The notes below the pieces were generated by a model. The model ran no database searches. It was not told the DNA's origin and saw only the letters and a list, made by a program, of their open reading frames with translations. A stretch of DNA of 64,000 bases from Capitulum mitella (Eukaryota > Arthropoda > Thecostraca > Pollicipedomorpha > Pollicipedidae), in NCBI GenBank assembly GCA_030062745.1, contig CP099851.1:5147661-5211660 (forward strand). Direction: 5' to 3'. Shown piece after piece: positions 1 through 12,700 of this stretch. The position numbers and the translations under genes were made by a program. Numbering within the stretch: the first letter of the stretch is position 1; every line of letters begins with the position of its first letter.

Positions 1-681
1 CTACATATACACTACCGTTGCATATGGAGGAAGGGAACACTCAGCGCACCTGGCGGCGGCCCCCGAAGCGCAAGCGCGGCAAGGGCGGGGCAAGAACAGC
101 ATTGGTCCACAAGCTGACACCGTGCGCGCTGACTGGCTGACACCAGCATGAAGCTTCCGTCCGCCAGCCAATCAGCGTTAATACTGACCGAAACAGACGG
201 GGAGCCGCCACAGGCTGGGAACTTATACAAAAAATAGCCAAAATATCTTTGGATATAAAATGCGGTGGGCCGTAAGACAAGATTCAGGCGACACACACAG
301 AGCACAGGACAGCCTCGACGCGCGAGCGCTCGCACCAACCGAGTAAAAAATGAGTATTACAAAACGTACAAAAATCGTGCGATAAAATGCCTAATTTTTG
401 GAATGACACTTTGGCAGCTAAAAAGCTAGAATTCCGTCACGAGAGTAAGACAAGCATGCACACTGCCTCTTCGGCGCCGCACACCTAAGCGGACATTTAT
501 ACAAAATGTTACAATATGTACGGCCGGCGTCGGCGGCCGGCCCGCCTAGTCGCCCCCAGTGGACGCCGCCTGGGGGCGCTGGGGGCCCGCGATGGGGTGT
601 GCGCCCTGCGGCCTGCGGGCGCCCGTCGCTCGCCCCCTGTCCGATGAGATAAAGATTCACAAGTCGTAATAATGGGCGTTA
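1..681 (-). other. fax 3' UTR / downstream region
   Basis: Sequence after the fax stop codon. It has no convincing gene. There is no canonical AATAAA on the coding strand in this stretch, so the 3' UTR may run past the window edge or use a variant signal. Short open frames on either strand are Pro/Arg/Ala-rich composition artefacts. Confidence 0.4.
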
Positions 682-744
682 TTATTCTGCCTTGTCGGCC
701 TCGCTCTTCTTGTTGTCCTCCTCCTTCTCCTTGTCCTCGTCCGC
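682..744 (-). CDS. fax: fax terminal coding exon 6 (charged tail)
   Basis: Short exon after TTTCCGGCAG, phase 0 from the donor at 2030. It encodes ADEDKEKEEDNKKSEADKAE and then TAA, followed by another TAA. The Glu/Lys tail continues the composition of exon 5 and resembles the highly charged C-terminal tails of insect fax. It is too short for an ORF scan. It is supported by acceptor quality, phase and composition, not by strict homology. Confidence 0.72.
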   Translation of the reverse strand, partial: ADEDKEKEEDNKKSEADKAE

Positions 745-3700
745 CTGCCGGAAAGGACAGACCGGTCAGCGGGTTCGCCGGCGCGGACGGGACAGGGCGT
801 GGCCGCCGCCGACTCGACTGAGTCACCGCCGCCGTCGCCGACCGTCCCGTAGTCGACCGCTCGATGGCGGGTGACTCAGCCGCCCAGACGCATCGACTCG
901 GCCCGCCCGGCGACCGCCACGTGACCCAGATCGCCGGCGGCGGCGGCGGCGCCGGCCCGTTACGCCCGGCGGGCACGACCGCCGGCCGCGCCCCATCGAC
1001 CACACGGGCCGGCTCGGGCCAGTTCCGCGCCGGCTGCGCCCCGTCCGAGCGAAGGCGCTGCTCGGAAGTTGGGCCGCTGACCTGACCCGCCGCTGGCCGA
1101 GCCACGACCGCCCGGGGTCGCCCCGGCTGACCACAGCGCGGCCGCGGCGCCGATAGCGGACCACGCCGGGGATGTCCCCTCACTGGGTCATCAGCGGACG
1201 GCTGCCGGGCCCTGCGGCCAACCGCTCCCCCCCCCCCCCTCCATCTGCCCGGCTGATTCATGGAGTCGTCACAGTGTCGAGATCATCAGCGGCAATAAAC
1301 AACAATCAGGGATGCGGAGCCCGGCAGCGGAGGGGATCTCCCTTTACAGCCCTCCAGCGGCGGCCTGACGACACCGAGCGCCACAGCTGGGGCCGGCGAC
1401 GGCGACCGAAAGCTCAGATAAGACGCCTCGTCCACTTCAGTCGGGGCGAGGGCGCGCAGGGGTATCGGTGACGCGCAGCAATTCTTATCTTGCAGCTGGT
1501 CATACGGTCGACCAAGCTCTGCATGTTCCGGTTACGACGACAAGCAAGGACAAACACGTCGGCAGCAAGAAGCGAGGAATGTGGAGCAAACCACGGCGAG
1601 AACTTTGCTCACTGGCTGGCAAGCAAATGACTAACTGGGATGTTTATTGTTCGACCCGCGTTGCCTTCACACAAAGTGGGACGCGGTGGATGCAGCCGAA
1701 CTGGAGCACAAAACAGGGCCTCGACGGGCCGATCATATGCATACAGCAAATGGGGTCAGGCAAAAGTCCACAGGCCATCATGAGTGTAGACTGTCGAAAC
1801 TCTTAGGCTGAATATTACCGAGGATTCGCCAACGGAATCCCAGTTGCCGAAACTTCACTACAGGTAACAAAAAACAACGACACTATCTCTTTCCAACTCT
1901 TTGGGGAATGCTACAAACTGAGACCAACGACACAAAGGAGTTGACAGTACGACCCCGATACTGCTCGCTTTCTGGCAAGGACTACCACTACGGCCTCCCA
2001 CGAACCAAGCCTGCCTCCCAAGCCCCCACCTTCTCCTTGTCGGCGGCCGCCTCGGCGCTGGCCTCCTCCGGCTTGTCCTCCGCCTCCTCCTTCTTGGCCT
2101 CCTCCTCCTTGGCCTCCTCGGGCGGCGGCTTGGGCAGGTGGGTGTTGAGCTCCAGCGTCTGGCACATCTCCTCCCAGTCCGGGTAGAAGCGCTCCTTGAT
2201 CCGGTTGGCGTGGCCCACCAGGTTGGTGTGGTTCTCCTCGACGTAGGTGCGCAGCGGGCAGTCCACCTCCTTGTCCAGGAACACCAGCTGCGCCACGTTC
2301 GCGAACGCCACGATGTCCAGCTGCAACGGAAGAGGCTCGCCATCAGGTCTACGCCGGACGGCAGTCTGATCAACGGCCTCGATAACGATCCGTTCACGCG
2401 TAACCCAGCAGCGACCGAACAGCAGAAACGGCGGGAGTGGCGCGTTTCAATCCCACATTTTTCACATGAATGTTCAAGGTTGTTAAGTCAGGTAATTGGA
2501 TCAAAACGCGTGGAAGGGCATGCCTGCTAATCCATTAACGAGCAGGGACACCAAAAGGTGACCTTCAGTTTGCTTTCCATGAAATCGTAAAATACGAACT
2601 CCATGGCAAAAAATCTAACATGCTACGCCTCCGTGATGTTTGACTCAGGCGGTGCGGATCAAGTTCCGCTAATGGCAGCTGGCCATAGGCGGAAAACGCG
2701 GCAAGTCCCTGATGCCGACACATCCTCCAGCCAACGTCATTCCGACAGACTATCAGTCCGACAGATCTGTCCGCCAAACTTGTCAGTCTGACTCGGCGCC
2801 AGCCTGAGCTAGCCCAGGCTGACCGGCCGCGCGGTGGCTGACCATCCTGCATCGGCCCAAACACGCCACCGCCCGGCGGCGCCAGTGTCACCACGGTCAA
2901 ACACGACCGGCCACGGCCACCACCGCCCGACCGGCACGCATATCACCTCACAGCCAGCCGGGCCATCAGACCACCCAACAGCCAGCCGGGCCATCAGACC
3001 ACCCAACAGCCAGCCGGGCCATCAGACCACCCAACAGCCAGCCGGGCCATCAGACCATCTCACAGCCAGCCGGGCCATCAGACCACCTCACAGCCAGCCG
3101 GACCACCAAACCACCCAACAGCCAGCCGGGCCATCAGACCACCTCACAGCCAGCCGGGCCACCAAACCACCCAACAGCCAGCCGGGCCGCCAGACCATCT
3201 CACAGCCAGCCGGGCCATCAGACCACCTCACAGCCAGCCGGGCCGCCAGACCATCTCACGGCCAGCCGTGTCGCCAGTACCAGTCTCAGCGGCCTGGGTT
3301 AGGCCCAACTAAATCAACGCCAAGGCGCCACACGCCGTCACCCCGGCCCGGATCAGCGGACCGGCAGCCGCCGAGAGCGCCGCGTTTGGCGTCCGCCGGC
3401 CGTCGGCTCGGAGCGCGTCACTCAGCGTGACAGGCGATAACGACCGTAAACAAACGGCGCACTCAGACGGACGGCACGCAGCCGCCCGGCGGCCGCCGCC
3501 GGCTCCTTTCATCCGTCGGGCCCGCTGTAAAGCGCCAACCGGACGGCGAGGGGTCGCTTTGGTTCGGTTCGGTTCGGTTCTGTTTTGTTCTGTTCGGTTC
3601 GGTTCGGTCCGGTCCGGTCCGGTCCGGACCGGCGTGGTATGGTCCCGGTTCGGTCCGGTCCGGCTCGGCGTGTTATGGTCCCGGTTCGGTCCGGTCCGGC

Positions 3701-6700
3701 TCGGCGTGGTATGGTCCCGGTTCGGTCCGGTCCGGCTCGACGTGGTATGGTCCCAGTCCGGTCCGAACAGAGCCTGCGCTCTCCCTGGGCCGGAGTGATT
3801 CGGGCAGGCTGACGCTCCTCTCCATGCCCCGCCCCATCAGACACTAACGCCGCCAGTACCAGACATCTCGCGTGCAATCCGGCAACACGTCAACATTACA
3901 GAGGCCCGACACATAGCACAGCATGCGTCATCGGGCGAGGCCCACTGAGGCCAAATTAAACGCGCCATTCGGCAGTCAGGGCTGATTTCAGCATTTCAGC
4001 CTCAGAGAGCTGACACCAGAAGCGGCTGACACACCAGGTCACGTGCTCTGACCGCGGCGCAGGCGCCGGCACAAACCACAAAGAGCCGCCGGCCGCGGTC
4101 CCGGGGGGGGGGGAGGAGAGTGAGGCGGGGGGGGGCGAAGACGCCGGTGACTCACGGCAGCCGCGGCGCCGCCGTCTGTTTAGCCGGTGCCAGCACCGCG
4201 AGACATTCCCGGAGAGCTGAAGCCGTGAGCTGTCGGCGGCCGCCGCCGTTCCGGATTTAACCGGAGCGAACGCTGACGGCGCTCCCGGCGGCGGCCCGTC
4301 CGCCACCGCGGCGTCACAGGGCAGCCCGGCCCGGACGGCGGCCGACGCGCCGGCAGGGAGGGCGTGGTCCGAGACAGACCGCGGGGACAAAATAGAAACA
4401 GCGGGACCCGGAGACTAGAGACATGCCGCGGCGCTGAGTAACGCTGACGGGCACCAGGACTGCATTAACGAGTCTTACTGTCTTCAAGTCTTCATTAAAG
4501 GTGCCTCATTAACTGCAGACAACGCTTTAGATCGACAGGCCCGAGTCGACCGTGAGTGAACATTTTCAGACGGCTGGCCCCATGTCCCGCTTAGTCAGTC
4601 CTTCACGGATGCAGACGTTCTGAACTGGTAAACGATAATCAGATGCAGGGCGTGAATGACTCTGGCGATCCGCTCTTAAAGGGGTTAAGGTGAAACACTT
4701 GTGTTTATTTCGCTATCGCGAGAGAAATGGGTGAAGGAATCGTTGTTTTTTTCTGAAGCCGGCGAAAGAACTGCGGTTCCGCTTCCCAAGAGACGCCTGG
4801 TCTGTGCCCTGACCCGGCACACGGTGAGAGTCTGTTCCCCACTGTGGGCCGGCGGCCACCGTCTGCCTCCTCACCAAGAGTGGGCTCGTCGCCGAAGAAG
4901 AACGGCTTGTCCTGCAGCTGGTCCGACAGCACCTTCAGGTCGTTCTTGCCCATCTCCTCGATCTCCTCCGGCTTGTGGACGCCGAGGCCGACGGCTTTCA
5001 CGGCCTTGGACTTCTGCAACGTGAGAAGCAGCGGTCACACCGGTCCGCGGTCGGACAGGACGGCAGCGACAGCAGCAGACCAGCACTGATATCACCAACA
5101 AACACCGCATCAGACGGCAACGGTCCTTGGGAATGCGTGACTACAGCCCTTCTTTAACTATTGCGCCTGGTAGCACTGTTTATTTGCTTTGCTCTCGGCA
5201 TGCCTCATATGCAAGGGCTGCAAACTCTAGCCGGGGCGCCAAATTAGCCAGCTGACGGCCGAGGACCCGGCAGAATCGCGCCCCGCAGCCGTGCTGCGGC
5301 CGGCAGCGGGGCCCGGCCTCTGTGTCCAGCACCAGAATCACGACCCAGCGGGCGGCTGCTCGGCCAAGCGTGAGCATCGGTAGCGCCACTCCGGTCCGAC
5401 CGGCGGCCGCCGCGCCGGCAACTTGGAGACACGCTCTGCTGGCCGCCCGGCCAGCCAGCTGCCCGCCTCAGAATACCGCCGGCGGCGGCCGACACGACTG
5501 AGTAACATACGCGGCCTGCACGCTGTGCCTCTGCGTGAACACGTACCGCCTCCCGGCTCCACGCCAGCAACCACACCAGCCGTAGCAGAACACAGGGTCT
5601 AGAGCGCATGCGCGGTGGCCAGGTGCGTACTCACAGACTTCATACGGAGCTTGAAGCCGAAGTTGAGCAGCGCAGCGGGCAGCTTGGTCTGGAACATGCG
5701 CTGCAGGTCGAGCTTGTAGCCGGCCAGCATTCGGCTGGGCACCTTACTCCGCCACCAGCCGACGACCCTGCGAAGCGGAGGTGCCCGAACCAAACGTAAG
5801 CGCTAGCAACTCAAAGAGCATAGCCAAGCGGACGTTGCCGACACATCCCGAACGCCGCTGCGTTCGCGGCGCCGGCGCGGACGCCGGCGACGCCGGCAGT
5901 CACCTGTTTGTACCGCAGCTTGAAGGCCATGTTGAGCACCATGTTGGGCACCTTGCTCTCCAGCGCCTGCTGCAGGTTCAGGCGCGTGCCCTTGAGCCAC
6001 TCGCCCGGGTTCTTGCAGCGCCAGGACTTGTTGATCCTGGCGGCAGCGGCCCGCGGCTGAGGCGGCGCCGCCGAGCGCGGACGCGCGGCCGCCGCCGCGG
6101 GCAAAAACGGCGCACGTCGCGCGTCGAGACCGCCGCACGCGCGCAAAAACGCCCCCGGCCCGTCGACAGACTGTCCAAAAACTAGCCGGGGTCAAGGGGC
6201 TTAGGGGCGGCGAGACAAGTGCAGGAATTCCGATCAGGGGTTCGCAGGACCGAACGGAAAGAGCAAAAGGGGACGGAAAGCGGCGTCAGTTCAACGTGCA
6301 GGTGTTGCAGTCACGGGAACATGTCACCGTTTCCAGAACTGGAAACACCCGAATATCACTGGCTGTGCTGCCCTCCATCATAGCTGGAAGTGGCGACAAG
6401 TGAACATATCCAATTACATTAGCCACTGCTGCTGTCGGTGCTCCCGTGCTCAGTACCCGGGAAACTAGACCAGTTTGTCTGATCTAGAACAATGGCCAAG
6501 CCGACGCCTCACCGGAAACTACCAGCATCCGGCGTCACTGGATCCGGCGGCGGCCAGGGCGGAGCAGGAGTGCCGTTACTCGGCCACAGACCGTCTGCTG
6601 ACCGCCCGACGCGGCGCGGCCTGACGGGCCGGTGTGACAGCGTGACGGGCCGGCGTGGCGGCGTGACGGCCGTGGCGGGCCGGCGACGGCACACAGCTGG

Positions 6701-9700
6701 CCTCTGACACCGCCGGCGGCGGCGAGCGTCGACAGCCGGCGTCGCCAACACCGCCCGAGGCAACCTCCGACCGCCACCGGTCAACACCGGCCGGAACCGC
6801 GCCAGGCCGGGCCGGACCACCGCTCTGAGCGGGCCCAGCTGGCCCCGCTCGGCCCGGCCGACGCCCGTCCAGGGTCGACGGCCCCCGACCAGCCGGCCTG
6901 TCGCGATCGATGGTCGCGCCCTCTCGCGCCCGCCGGCGGGGCAGCCGCCGCCGCCGCCGACGTACCTATTTCCAGCCGGCGTCGACAGCGCCGCGCCGCC
7001 ACAAAGCCGCGGCGGCGGCGGAGCGTCGGGGTCGATGGCACCGCCGCCGCGTGCCGACGCTGGCGGCGTCGGCGACGGCGTCACCGGCCGTGGCGCCGGC
7101 CGCCGCCGCTACCGCCGCCGCCGCCGTCTACCTGACGCGGAGCGGCGGCGGCGGCCGGCCGGGCCGCCTCACTCAACAGGCAGGCCGGCCCGGCCGGCCC
7201 GGCACGCTAATGACATGAGCGATGCGGAGGGGGAGGGGTGGAGGAGCCGGCCCGGCCCAAGTACCCAGAATTGCGCTCAAGGCTGAGGCGGCGGGTGCGC
7301 GCCGGCCGGCGGAAATCGATACGGCGGGAGGGCGCGGTCAGCAGGAGCCGTGGCTACACTCGGGGGCAGACCCGCTCCCCGGCATCGCCCCGGCACCGGA
7401 ATCAAATAACTAACGCGGCCTAACGACCATACACCACTCCCAGCGGCTTCAGGAGAGAACCTGCCCCCTCTCGCCACTCCGGCAGGGGATTCTGCCTCCT
7501 TCCGTGCCTCCGAGCAGGGGCTTCTGCCCCCTCCCGTGACTCAGGGCAGGGAATCTGCTCCCTCTGAGATTCCGCATAGGGAATCTGCTCCCTCCGTGAC
7601 TCCAGGCAGGGATTCTGCTCCGTCCCGCGGAGCGTCCGGAAGAGACACAGCTCCCTGCAGCGGCTCGCGGGCTGGACCCCGTCCTCCTCGTCAGAACGAC
7701 GCGTCGGGGCGGCCAGTGACCACCGGACCGGTCCGACGTGGCGCGCCGCCTCGGACCGTTTGGCCGTGACCCGACCACTCGGTCGGAAGGCGTCATTACG
7801 GACCGTCAGCGGTATTTCTGGCCCAATCGCCGTGCCCAGACGACGAGCGTCTCTTGTTCATGCATGGGTGGGCGGCAGCGGCTCGCTCCAGCGGCGATCG
7901 ACGGCGGCAGCGGTACCAGCCGGGAGAAGCAAAACCAACGCCAGGACTGCCTCCTCCGCTCAACGGGGCGGGCACGGCTGGTCTGAAGAACGGCAGAACG
8001 AGTGTAGGGGAACGCGGCCAGCATGAACAGCGGCACGTGGTCGGCCTGGGAAACTCGAGGTCAGCTCGGCCGCGAAGTTCCGCAGCGGTCACGACTCGCG
8101 ACCACCGAGGGTCGACTGGTGTGCTTTATTTACTGGCGAAGCATGCCGCCGTCCCGTGCAAACGGTTCCCAGGGGGAGGGGAGGGGGTGAAAATCACAGC
8201 TTCAGTTCCGCCCAGCCCGCGTCCAGGAACCACCCCGACCCATCACGACCCACACCATCTGGCCGAGACTCCAGGAACAATCTCGACTCACACCACCCGG
8301 CTAAGAGTCCGGGAATCGCCCGACAGTCTGCGGCCGCCAGCTAGGGTCCGCACTCTGCAGGTATCAGTGCAACTTAGTACACAGCGGGAGCACCATAACC
8401 AGACTCATCACCACGCTCAGCAGCTGACGCTGACCAACGGCCGTCAGCGAGTTGGCCAAACTTCACGTTTGCACTCGATCACGGTGACGGAGCCAATTGC
8501 TTGTTACATCCGGACTTTAACCCTATTCCCGGCAGGGGGGGGCGGAATCCGCCCCCCCCTCGGGTTTTCTGCTTGCCAATTCCAGGCTTTTTGACGCAGC
8601 TTCACGAAACTTGGTCACTTTTCCTAGCTATTCCTTCTACGCGCCGTGACAAAATTTCGAAATTCTATTTTGCTCAGGGGCGGAGCCAGGCAACGTTTTT
8701 GGGAGGAACCTCAGGTCATTTTTGGCCATGTTGAGGGTAAAAGAAAAATATCTGCCAAAAACAGAGTTTTTAAGATAGAACTTAAAACTTTATATGAATA
8801 TATAGCTAAATAGTTGGGCAATGTGCATATGTAATTTTGTTTATCTGGGGTCACTTTACAAGGTCAGGTCAAGGTCAAAAGTCAAAATTTGTTTTTTCGC
8901 AATAATTTCGGCACCGTTTTTTCAAATGCCAAACCCGGAATATATGTGACGTCGAAAGATGTCCTCTACTTGTGTACCAAGTTTCAGCTTGATATCAGGT
9001 CAGGTCACGGAGCTATGACCTAAAATGTCAGTGCACGTACCCTATATCGCAAAAGCCAAAAAATGAATTTTTTGGAGTAGAGTGAATTTAATCGATTAAA
9101 AACGTTTACAGATAATATTGAATGCACACGACGTCATTCCAGGTGACCCCAAGGTCACTGGAGGTCATTTAAGGTCAAAGGTCATTAGTTGATCTGAAGA
9201 ACGTGTGACCATGACAGTTCCCCCTTTTTTATGTCCCTGGCACCGCCTATGCTAACATTATACAAACATTGTAATGTGATTTGTACTTCTTTAGCATAAC
9301 ATGACTAGCAGAAGCTAAAAAAGTGTTTTGGCCTCTTTTGTTCATTCCGTTATTGGAAAACTAATCCCCCTATTTTTGAAACCCTGTGAACGCCCATGAA
9401 TTTTCTCAAAATTTCAAATTTGCATGCCCATGGTAAAAGCCCTATCCATAATCCCTCGATTGATGCCAGTTTCATCGAAATCGGTCCATAAACAACGGAG
9501 TTATAAGACGTCAAAAAGTACCCCCCATTTTGACATTTTTGCCCCCCTGTATCCACAAATTTCAAAATTTTGAAAATTTCTTTTTATCAAAATGTAGTTC
9601 ACGTCACGGCAAATCGATTGCCGTTTGTTGCGATGAAATCGGATAAGTAGTTCTCGAGATCTCAGGGGGGGGCCGAATCCGCCCCCCCCTGCCGGGAATC

Positions 9701-12700
9701 GGCCATACCGTCTAGCCCTCCGGGAATAGGGTTAATTAACCAGCATCGTGAGACTTCCGTCAGGATGGCTCACCTCTGAGTGCAGGTAATTAGTTTAGTG
9801 TGTCAGAGCGCATAAATAACGGCACCGGAGCCAGACGCTTCATCACGCTGACGGCGTGATGGGCCCGTTTTGATTTGCGAGTCAGTCGAACTCCTCTGCG
9901 CGGAGAACATCGCTGCCAGCAACGTCGCACCGCAGCAAAACGCCGTCCCGAACTGGGTCAATATTCAACACCCGCGGCAACTGACGCTGTCTGGCTGCTG
10001 CGGGGGGGGGAGAACAGTGAAATGGTGGGTCGAGCCCAGGCAGTGGTGGGTGGAGGCCCCGGCAGTGGTGGGTCAAGCCCAGAGGGGGACCAGCGCGGCT
10101 CGACACATGTCCCCGGCCTCTAAAATGGGCCCCGCCAGGACAGATCACGTGTCCAGGCCTCTGAAATGAGCCGCGCCACCGGCGCCGGTCACGTGTCCCG
10201 TCCTGGCCGCTGAAATGAGCCTGCTCCGGGACCGGCGGTGCTCATTTCCGGCGGCAGCGCTGAGCCGCCTGTGAGCCGCTACTGCTGATTAAACCCGCAC
10301 GGAGCGGCCGCCGACAGCTCCACCGCCGCCACCAGCATGTGGGCACCGCCCCAGCTGCAGTCCGCCGTCCGGAAACGTGTCAGTAGCAGGAGCAGTCAGC
10401 GGCGGTAGTCGTCAGTGGCAGGAGACGTAAGAACAGTAACTGTTCAGATTTGCCAGAACCTACGCCAGATCAGTCGACAGCTGTCAGGAGTTTTTAACGC
10501 TAAGTCTGCCACCGTCAGAGTCCACCAGACATAGACCACCAAACGCACTCAGAAACAGGCCACTGTCGTCGGATTGCCAAAGTTTTCGACATCCGTTGAG
10601 CGCTGTCGGCGACCGTCAGGGGGTGGCCGCTGTTGTCTTTGACGGGTGATCCCCACTTCGCTCCAAATTAGAGGCCAGTTATCTAAAGCGGCCTACCACG
10701 CCCGACGAGGGGTCGACATCCTCCACCAGCGCACTCTCGGGAAGCTGCGGTGACGCCAAGAGGATTTTAGCATAATGCCGTCACGCGGTCGATGAAGAAT
10801 CTTTAGCAAAGCCGTTCGTTTGGTTTTCCAGCGCTGGCTTCCGTGCGATAGAATGCTGTTTCAAGGCCAAACTACGCTTGTTTTGAAAAGACGAAGACCC
10901 CATCTCACTCATTACGACGCACAAGAGGCGACGGTCTTGGCATTCCGAACAATGGGACGGGATTGCGATGCGGAACACAGCTCGACTATGACGTCCACAC
11001 TACCGCATTCAAGCCGAAGGCCTTCGTCGCTTTCAAAGTAAATATCTCAAGAAGACGAAAGAAGACAAAATGCCGGGGAAACATGTTTGTTAGGCTGTGT
11101 ACCAAAGGTTTCTGAGTTTTCGTTTATCAAGAACGAGAGCGTGGTCCCAGTGATTGGATCAGAGGAACCCAGGTGAAATGGTCGAATATCTTTCCCTCAA
11201 ACTCGGTATGAGGAACGAGAAGCATGAACGTCCCCTCGTTAGTTTAGCGACTTGCCATTCCCAGCCACATTGTGCATAAATTTCCCCGAATACAGATGGT
11301 TTCCGGACCAATGTTTCAGCTTTTGTTTGGTTATAGTTATATAGCAGTTGGTGTCACGTGGACATTATTTAATATTCCTGTAAATTCGCAAAAGAAAACT
11401 ACGGCATTTCCCACTATTTACGGAGACGAATATTACATTAACGTTAACGTTACTGCGCATCCATTGTACAATGAATACGCACCCATTAACATTTCGACGT
11501 CTGCACTGTATCGTCCTGGGATGTCTCAGCTCCAAGAATTCCCAGCACAGACAGTTTGTGTTTGTGCTGTCTCTCGAACAAAATTGAACAGCATAGCCAG
11601 TAACATGAGCATTACAGACGTTCAAGTTTGGAGGCACTCTGCTTAATTCTCATAGCAGGGGCGGTAGAACCACTGTGGAGAAGGGGGGAGCGGCAAACGT
11701 GATTTTTATCTCGTTTCTTTCCATGCAACGCCATAGGGTTCATGTTAAATGTTGCCCAAAGTTAAGGGGGAGGGGTAGCTGCCCCCTGCCTTCCCCCGGT
11801 TTCCGCGCCCCTGTCTCCTAACCTTTCTCAGCCAGCCGCACCCCTTATATGAACCAAGGCATCACGCACTCTCGAGAAAACGGCCGGGGAAGATCCGAAC
11901 AGCGCTGTCCAAACGCCCATTTTTCAAACTGAACGAACTCCTCACCATTCGCAAATGGCCACGGCAACGCCAGAGCGGCAATAATGGCGCCACGCTCCGC
12001 CATTGTTCCGCCGCCAGTGACCCAAAATTAATGCCAATAGATTACGCCGGTTGACATTTTAGCCGGTCACTGTAAATCAACGGCACGATCCCCACCGTTC
12101 GGGCGGCCGGGCGGCGACCGCAGCGCCGCGCCGGCGCGGCGGCCGCCGGCCGAACCAGGCGAGGTGCGCAAGGTCCAGACATACCCGCGCCCGGCGCCGC
12201 TGACGGACGGGCCGGCGGCCGGCGAAAGGCGGCGTGGGAGCCGCCGCGCCGGAATCGGCGCCGATTGCCGGCCCATAAATCGCATCTGGACCGGGCCGGC
12301 GGCGGCGGCGACCGTCTCCGGCGCGTGGGAGCCGCGCGCCGCGCAACTGTGTCAGCCGGCGCGGCCGGCGCCGATTTTAACCCCGTTTTTCAAGCGGCGC
12401 GCCGTGGCCGTGCGGCGGCTAACTGTTGCTACCTCCCGGTCAGGTCACGTGGCGGGCCTTTGTGCCGTCGTCGGCGGCGGCGGCGACGGCCGGACGGTCG
12501 ATAGACGGCGTGCCGGCGGCGCCGGCGGCCGCGCCTGCGGCGCCGCGCGAGGGGACGCCCCCGCCGCCGTCGGGGAGATAAGGACCAGGCCCGGCGCGTC
12601 GGCTGGACGTACCGAGCCGGGAGGTGTTTGCCGGGGAGGGGACGCCTGGCGCGAGCAGACCGATAGGGCCGCCCGTCCGAGCCGGGACAAACTTGACGGA

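Noticed and set aside
1911-2165. Gly-rich frame overlapping fax exon 5 that would fit the exon 4 donor phase
   Set aside because: The alternative frame carries the GST-C motifs (LDIVAFANVAQL, YPDWEEMC). The Gly-rich frame is a shadow.
2940-3275. Considered as a CRISPR-like array
   Set aside because: Units are direct tandem copies without unique spacers, in an animal intron. An ordinary minisatellite.
7854-8594. 246-codon plus-strand frame
   Set aside because: GC-rich intron and the left end of the piggyBac-like element. No similarity recognised.
11272-11646. 124-codon frame on the plus strand
   Set aside because: No similarity, no ATG at its start and no supporting splice sites. Plausible by chance at this length.
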